Assembly (NCBI GenBank): GCA_022818765.1
Contig: CP063810.1
Location: 557,126-621,125, forward strand
Origin: Bordetella sp.
Lineage (GTDB): Bacteria; Pseudomonadota; Gammaproteobacteria; Burkholderiales; Burkholderiaceae_B
DNA: 64,000 bases
Direction of reading: 5' to 3'
The notes beneath the pieces were generated by a model that did not search any database, had not been told where the DNA came from, and saw only the letters and a list, made by a program, of their open reading frames with translations. The translations under genes were made by a program, and so were the position numbers. This document shows, piece by piece, positions 62,056 through 64,000 of this stretch (the stretch's first letter is position 1; each line of letters begins with the position of its first letter).

Positions 62056-62595
62056 ATGGAAAATTTTCACGCTACTACTGTTATTTGCGCTCGACGTGGA
62101 AATCACGTTGCTTTAGGTGGAGATGGTCAAGTTACCTTTGGTAATATAGTTATCAAAAGTACCGCTAAAAAAATACGAAGACTTTATCATGAAAGAATTT
62201 TAGCTGGATTTGCTGGGGCAACATCTGATGCATTTACTTTGCAAGAACGATTTGAAGAAAAATTAGATAAGCATCAAGGTAATTTAGTACGATCTGCTGT
62301 AGAATTAACTAGAGATTGGAGAACTGACCGTGTTCTGCGTCGTTTAGAAGCTATGCTTATAGTTGCAGATAATGAACATACATTAATTTTAACAGGTAAT
62401 GGGGATGTTTTAGAACCTGAATTGGGTTTGGCCGCCATTGGTTCTGGTGGACCATATGCTCAAGCAGCTGCTACTGGTTTATTGCTTAATACTCAACTCT
62501 CACCAGCAGAAATTGTTAAAAAATCACTTGAAATTGCCGGTGATTTATGTATTTATTCTAACAAAAATCACATAATCGAAACATTAGGCAGCTAA
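62056..62595 (+). CDS. hslV: ATP-dependent protease peptidase subunit HslV
   Basis: A 179-residue proteasome-like peptidase. The mature N-terminal threonine is Thr7 of [16 protein letters not shown], followed by [10 protein letters not shown] and the [15 protein letters not shown] segment. It forms a dodecamer that docks on HslU. It lies 72 bp before hslU. No clear heat-shock promoter was found upstream. Confidence 0.96.
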   Translation: MENFHATTVICARRGNHVALGGDGQVTFGNIVIKSTAKKIRRLYHERILAGFAGATSDAFTLQERFEEKLDKHQGNLVRSAVELTRDWRTDRVLRRLEAMLIVADNEHTLILTGNGDVLEPELGLAAIGSGGPYAQAAATGLLLNTQLSPAEIVKKSLEIAGDLCIYSNKNHIIETLGS

Positions 62596-62667
62596 AATTA
62601 AAATAATTTTCTAATTTATATGTAGACTTTTAAAAATTGCATATTTGATATAAACAGAGATTTCAAA

Positions 62668-64000
62668 ATGTCCAGTACGAGTATGACTCCAAAAGAAATA
62701 GTTTCCGAATTAGACAAGTATATTATCGGCCAAAATAAAGCTAAACGTGCTGTTGCAGTTGCTTTACGCAATCGTTGGCGTCGCCAACAAGTTCCCGATC
62801 ATCTTCGTCAAGAAATATATCCGAAAAATATATTGATGATTGGTCCAACAGGAGTTGGAAAAACAGAAATTGCTCGTCGATTGGCAAAATTAGTCAATGC
62901 TCCATTTATTAAAATAGAAGCGACAAAATTTACTGAAGTTGGTTACGTCGGAAGAGATGTAGATACTATTATTCGTGACTTAACCGAATATTCTATAAAA
63001 CAAATGAAAGAAAAGGAGATTCGAGTAGTTAAAAATCAAGCAGAAGTAGCTGCAGAAGAAAGAATATTGGATGTTTTAGTTCCTCCAACTAGAATTAATT
63101 CGGGAGACATTGAACAGAGTTCTGAAAATACAGCTCGTCAAACTTTTCGAAAACGTCTTAGAGAGGGAAATTTGAATGATGTAGAAATTGAAATTAATGT
63201 TTCTATGGCAGCAGCGCCTCAATTTGATTTTATCACACCTCCAGGAATGGAAAATATAGCCGATCAATTTCGCGGTATGTTTGCCGGAATTATGCAGGAT
63301 AAAAAAAATCCAAAGAAAATGAAAGTAAAGGAAGCACTCAAATTAATTATAGATGAAGAAACAGCTGAAAGAATAAACGATGACGATATGCGTTCTGCTG
63401 CAGTTAGTAATGTCGAACAAAATGGTATTGTTTTTCTCGATGAAATCGACAAAATTGTCACTAGACAAGAGCATGCACATTCCGATATTTCAAGACAAGG
63501 TGTACAAAGAGATTTACTACCTTTAGTTGAGGGCACTACAGTAAATACCCGATATGGCATGGTGCGAACTGATCATATTTTATTCATTGCATCAGGGGCT
63601 TTTCACTTAGCTCAACCCTCTGATTTAATCCCGGAATTACAAGGTCGTTTTCCAATTAGGGTAGAATTAGATTCTTTATCATCAAATGATTTCTTTAAAA
63701 TACTCTCAGATACAAACGCATCATTAACGAAACAATATGCAGCATTAATGTTAACTGAAGATGTGAAACTTGAATTTACAAAAGAAGGTGTAGTTCGTTT
63801 AGCTGAATTAGCATTTTCTGTTAATCAAAATATTGAGAATATTGGAGCTAGAAGACTTTATACTGTTATGGAAAAACTTCTTGAAGATTTATCATTTGAT
63901 GCTATTTCTAATAAAGGTAAAAGCATAATCATTGATGCTGAATATGTTGATAAACAATTCTTAGATACAACTAAAAATCAAGATTTAATAAGATATATTC
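62668..64000 (+). CDS. hslU: ATP-dependent protease ATPase subunit HslU (cut by window edge)
   Basis: The AAA+ unfoldase of HslUV. The frame is open from ATG 62668 to the window end without interruption, about 444 residues, and reaches the conserved end DLIRYI, so only the last residue or two are missing. Visible are [17 protein letters not shown], Walker [29 protein letters not shown], the I-domain (about residues 110-230), Walker [12 protein letters not shown], and the sensor region [14 protein letters not shown] with [14 protein letters not shown]. Confidence 0.97.
   Translation, partial: MSSTSMTPKEIVSELDKYIIGQNKAKRAVAVALRNRWRRQQVPDHLRQEIYPKNILMIGPTGVGKTEIARRLAKLVNAPFIKIEATKFTEVGYVGRDVDTIIRDLTEYSIKQMKEKEIRVVKNQAEVAAEERILDVLVPPTRINSGDIEQSSENTARQTFRKRLREGNLNDVEIEINVSMAAAPQFDFITPPGMENIADQFRGMFAGIMQDKKNPKKMKVKEALKLIIDEETAERINDDDMRSAAVSNVEQNGIVFLDEIDKIVTRQEHAHSDISRQGVQRDLLPLVEGTTVNTRYGMVRTDHILFIASGAFHLAQPSDLIPELQGRFPIRVELDSLSSNDFFKILSDTNASLTKQYAALMLTEDVKLEFTKEGVVRLAELAFSVNQNIENIGARRLYTVMEKLLEDLSFDAISNKGKSIIIDAEYVDKQFLDTTKNQDLIRYI

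Overview
The window comes from an AT-rich, reduced genome (roughly 30% GC by eye) of a betaproteobacterium. The 16S rRNA reads like Burkholderiales/Alcaligenaceae. The gene orders hisGDCBHAFIE-HIT-tatABC, petABC-sspAB, rpmH-rnpA-yidD-yidC-mnmE next to dnaA-dnaN-gyrB, gloB-yafS-rnhA-dnaQ and dksA-hslV-hslU are typical of that order. AT-rich spacers, loss of neighbours (for example pal without tolQRAB) and many single-base lesions suggest a host-restricted symbiont or a similar reduced lineage. No IS elements, phage genes or CRISPR arrays were seen.

Layout: 1-2200 holds the leftward rRNA operon (tRNA-Ala, tRNA-Ile, 16S, then promoter, boxA and a long processing stem). 2234-8122 holds a cytochrome c, lgt, rppH, proS, a decayed phasin-like ORF, pal and a frameshifted alpha/beta hydrolase. 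8171-12294 is a relatively GC-rich block with uspA and a tight pair, gltS plus a TAXI-type periplasmic binding lipoprotein. tRNA-Val, dnaQ, rnhA, a YafS-like methyltransferase, gloB, fabI and mnmE follow. 17857-25748 is the chromosomal-origin neighbourhood: yidC, yidD, rnpA and rpmH run leftward, and dnaA, dnaN and gyrB run rightward. 25788-35865 carries topB, argD, dsbA, argS, leuA and a Nif3-like gene. 36098-40161 carries the bc1 complex and sspAB. 40281-50416 is one long leftward cluster of tatCBA, HIT, the full histidine set, murA and a bolA-like gene, followed by an ABC exporter. 52276-64000 carries ung, rhlE, a MidA-like methyltransferase, cca, ygfA, a DUF1289 gene, lpxL, dapF, a CobW GTPase, dksA, hslV and hslU (the last cut by the window edge).

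The genes together support replication start, membrane-protein insertion, tRNA modification, lipoprotein and LPS maturation, aerobic bc1 respiration (the Rieske protein is a probable client of the nearby Tat genes), complete histidine synthesis and parts of leucine, arginine and lysine/peptidoglycan synthesis. Protein quality control is represented by HslUV and SspB.

The most striking pattern is that nine genes (hydrolase, rnhA, mnmE, gyrB, dsbA, tatC, hisH, bolA-like, ygfA) carry ten frame breaks. Each is repaired by adding exactly one base to a homopolymer run, and none needs a deletion. Either the assembly under-counts homopolymers or the organism tolerates or corrects such slips. Other leads are the GltS/TAXI-lipoprotein pair without any TRAP membrane subunit, and a perfect 22-bp hairpin that buries the dnaQ ribosome-binding site.
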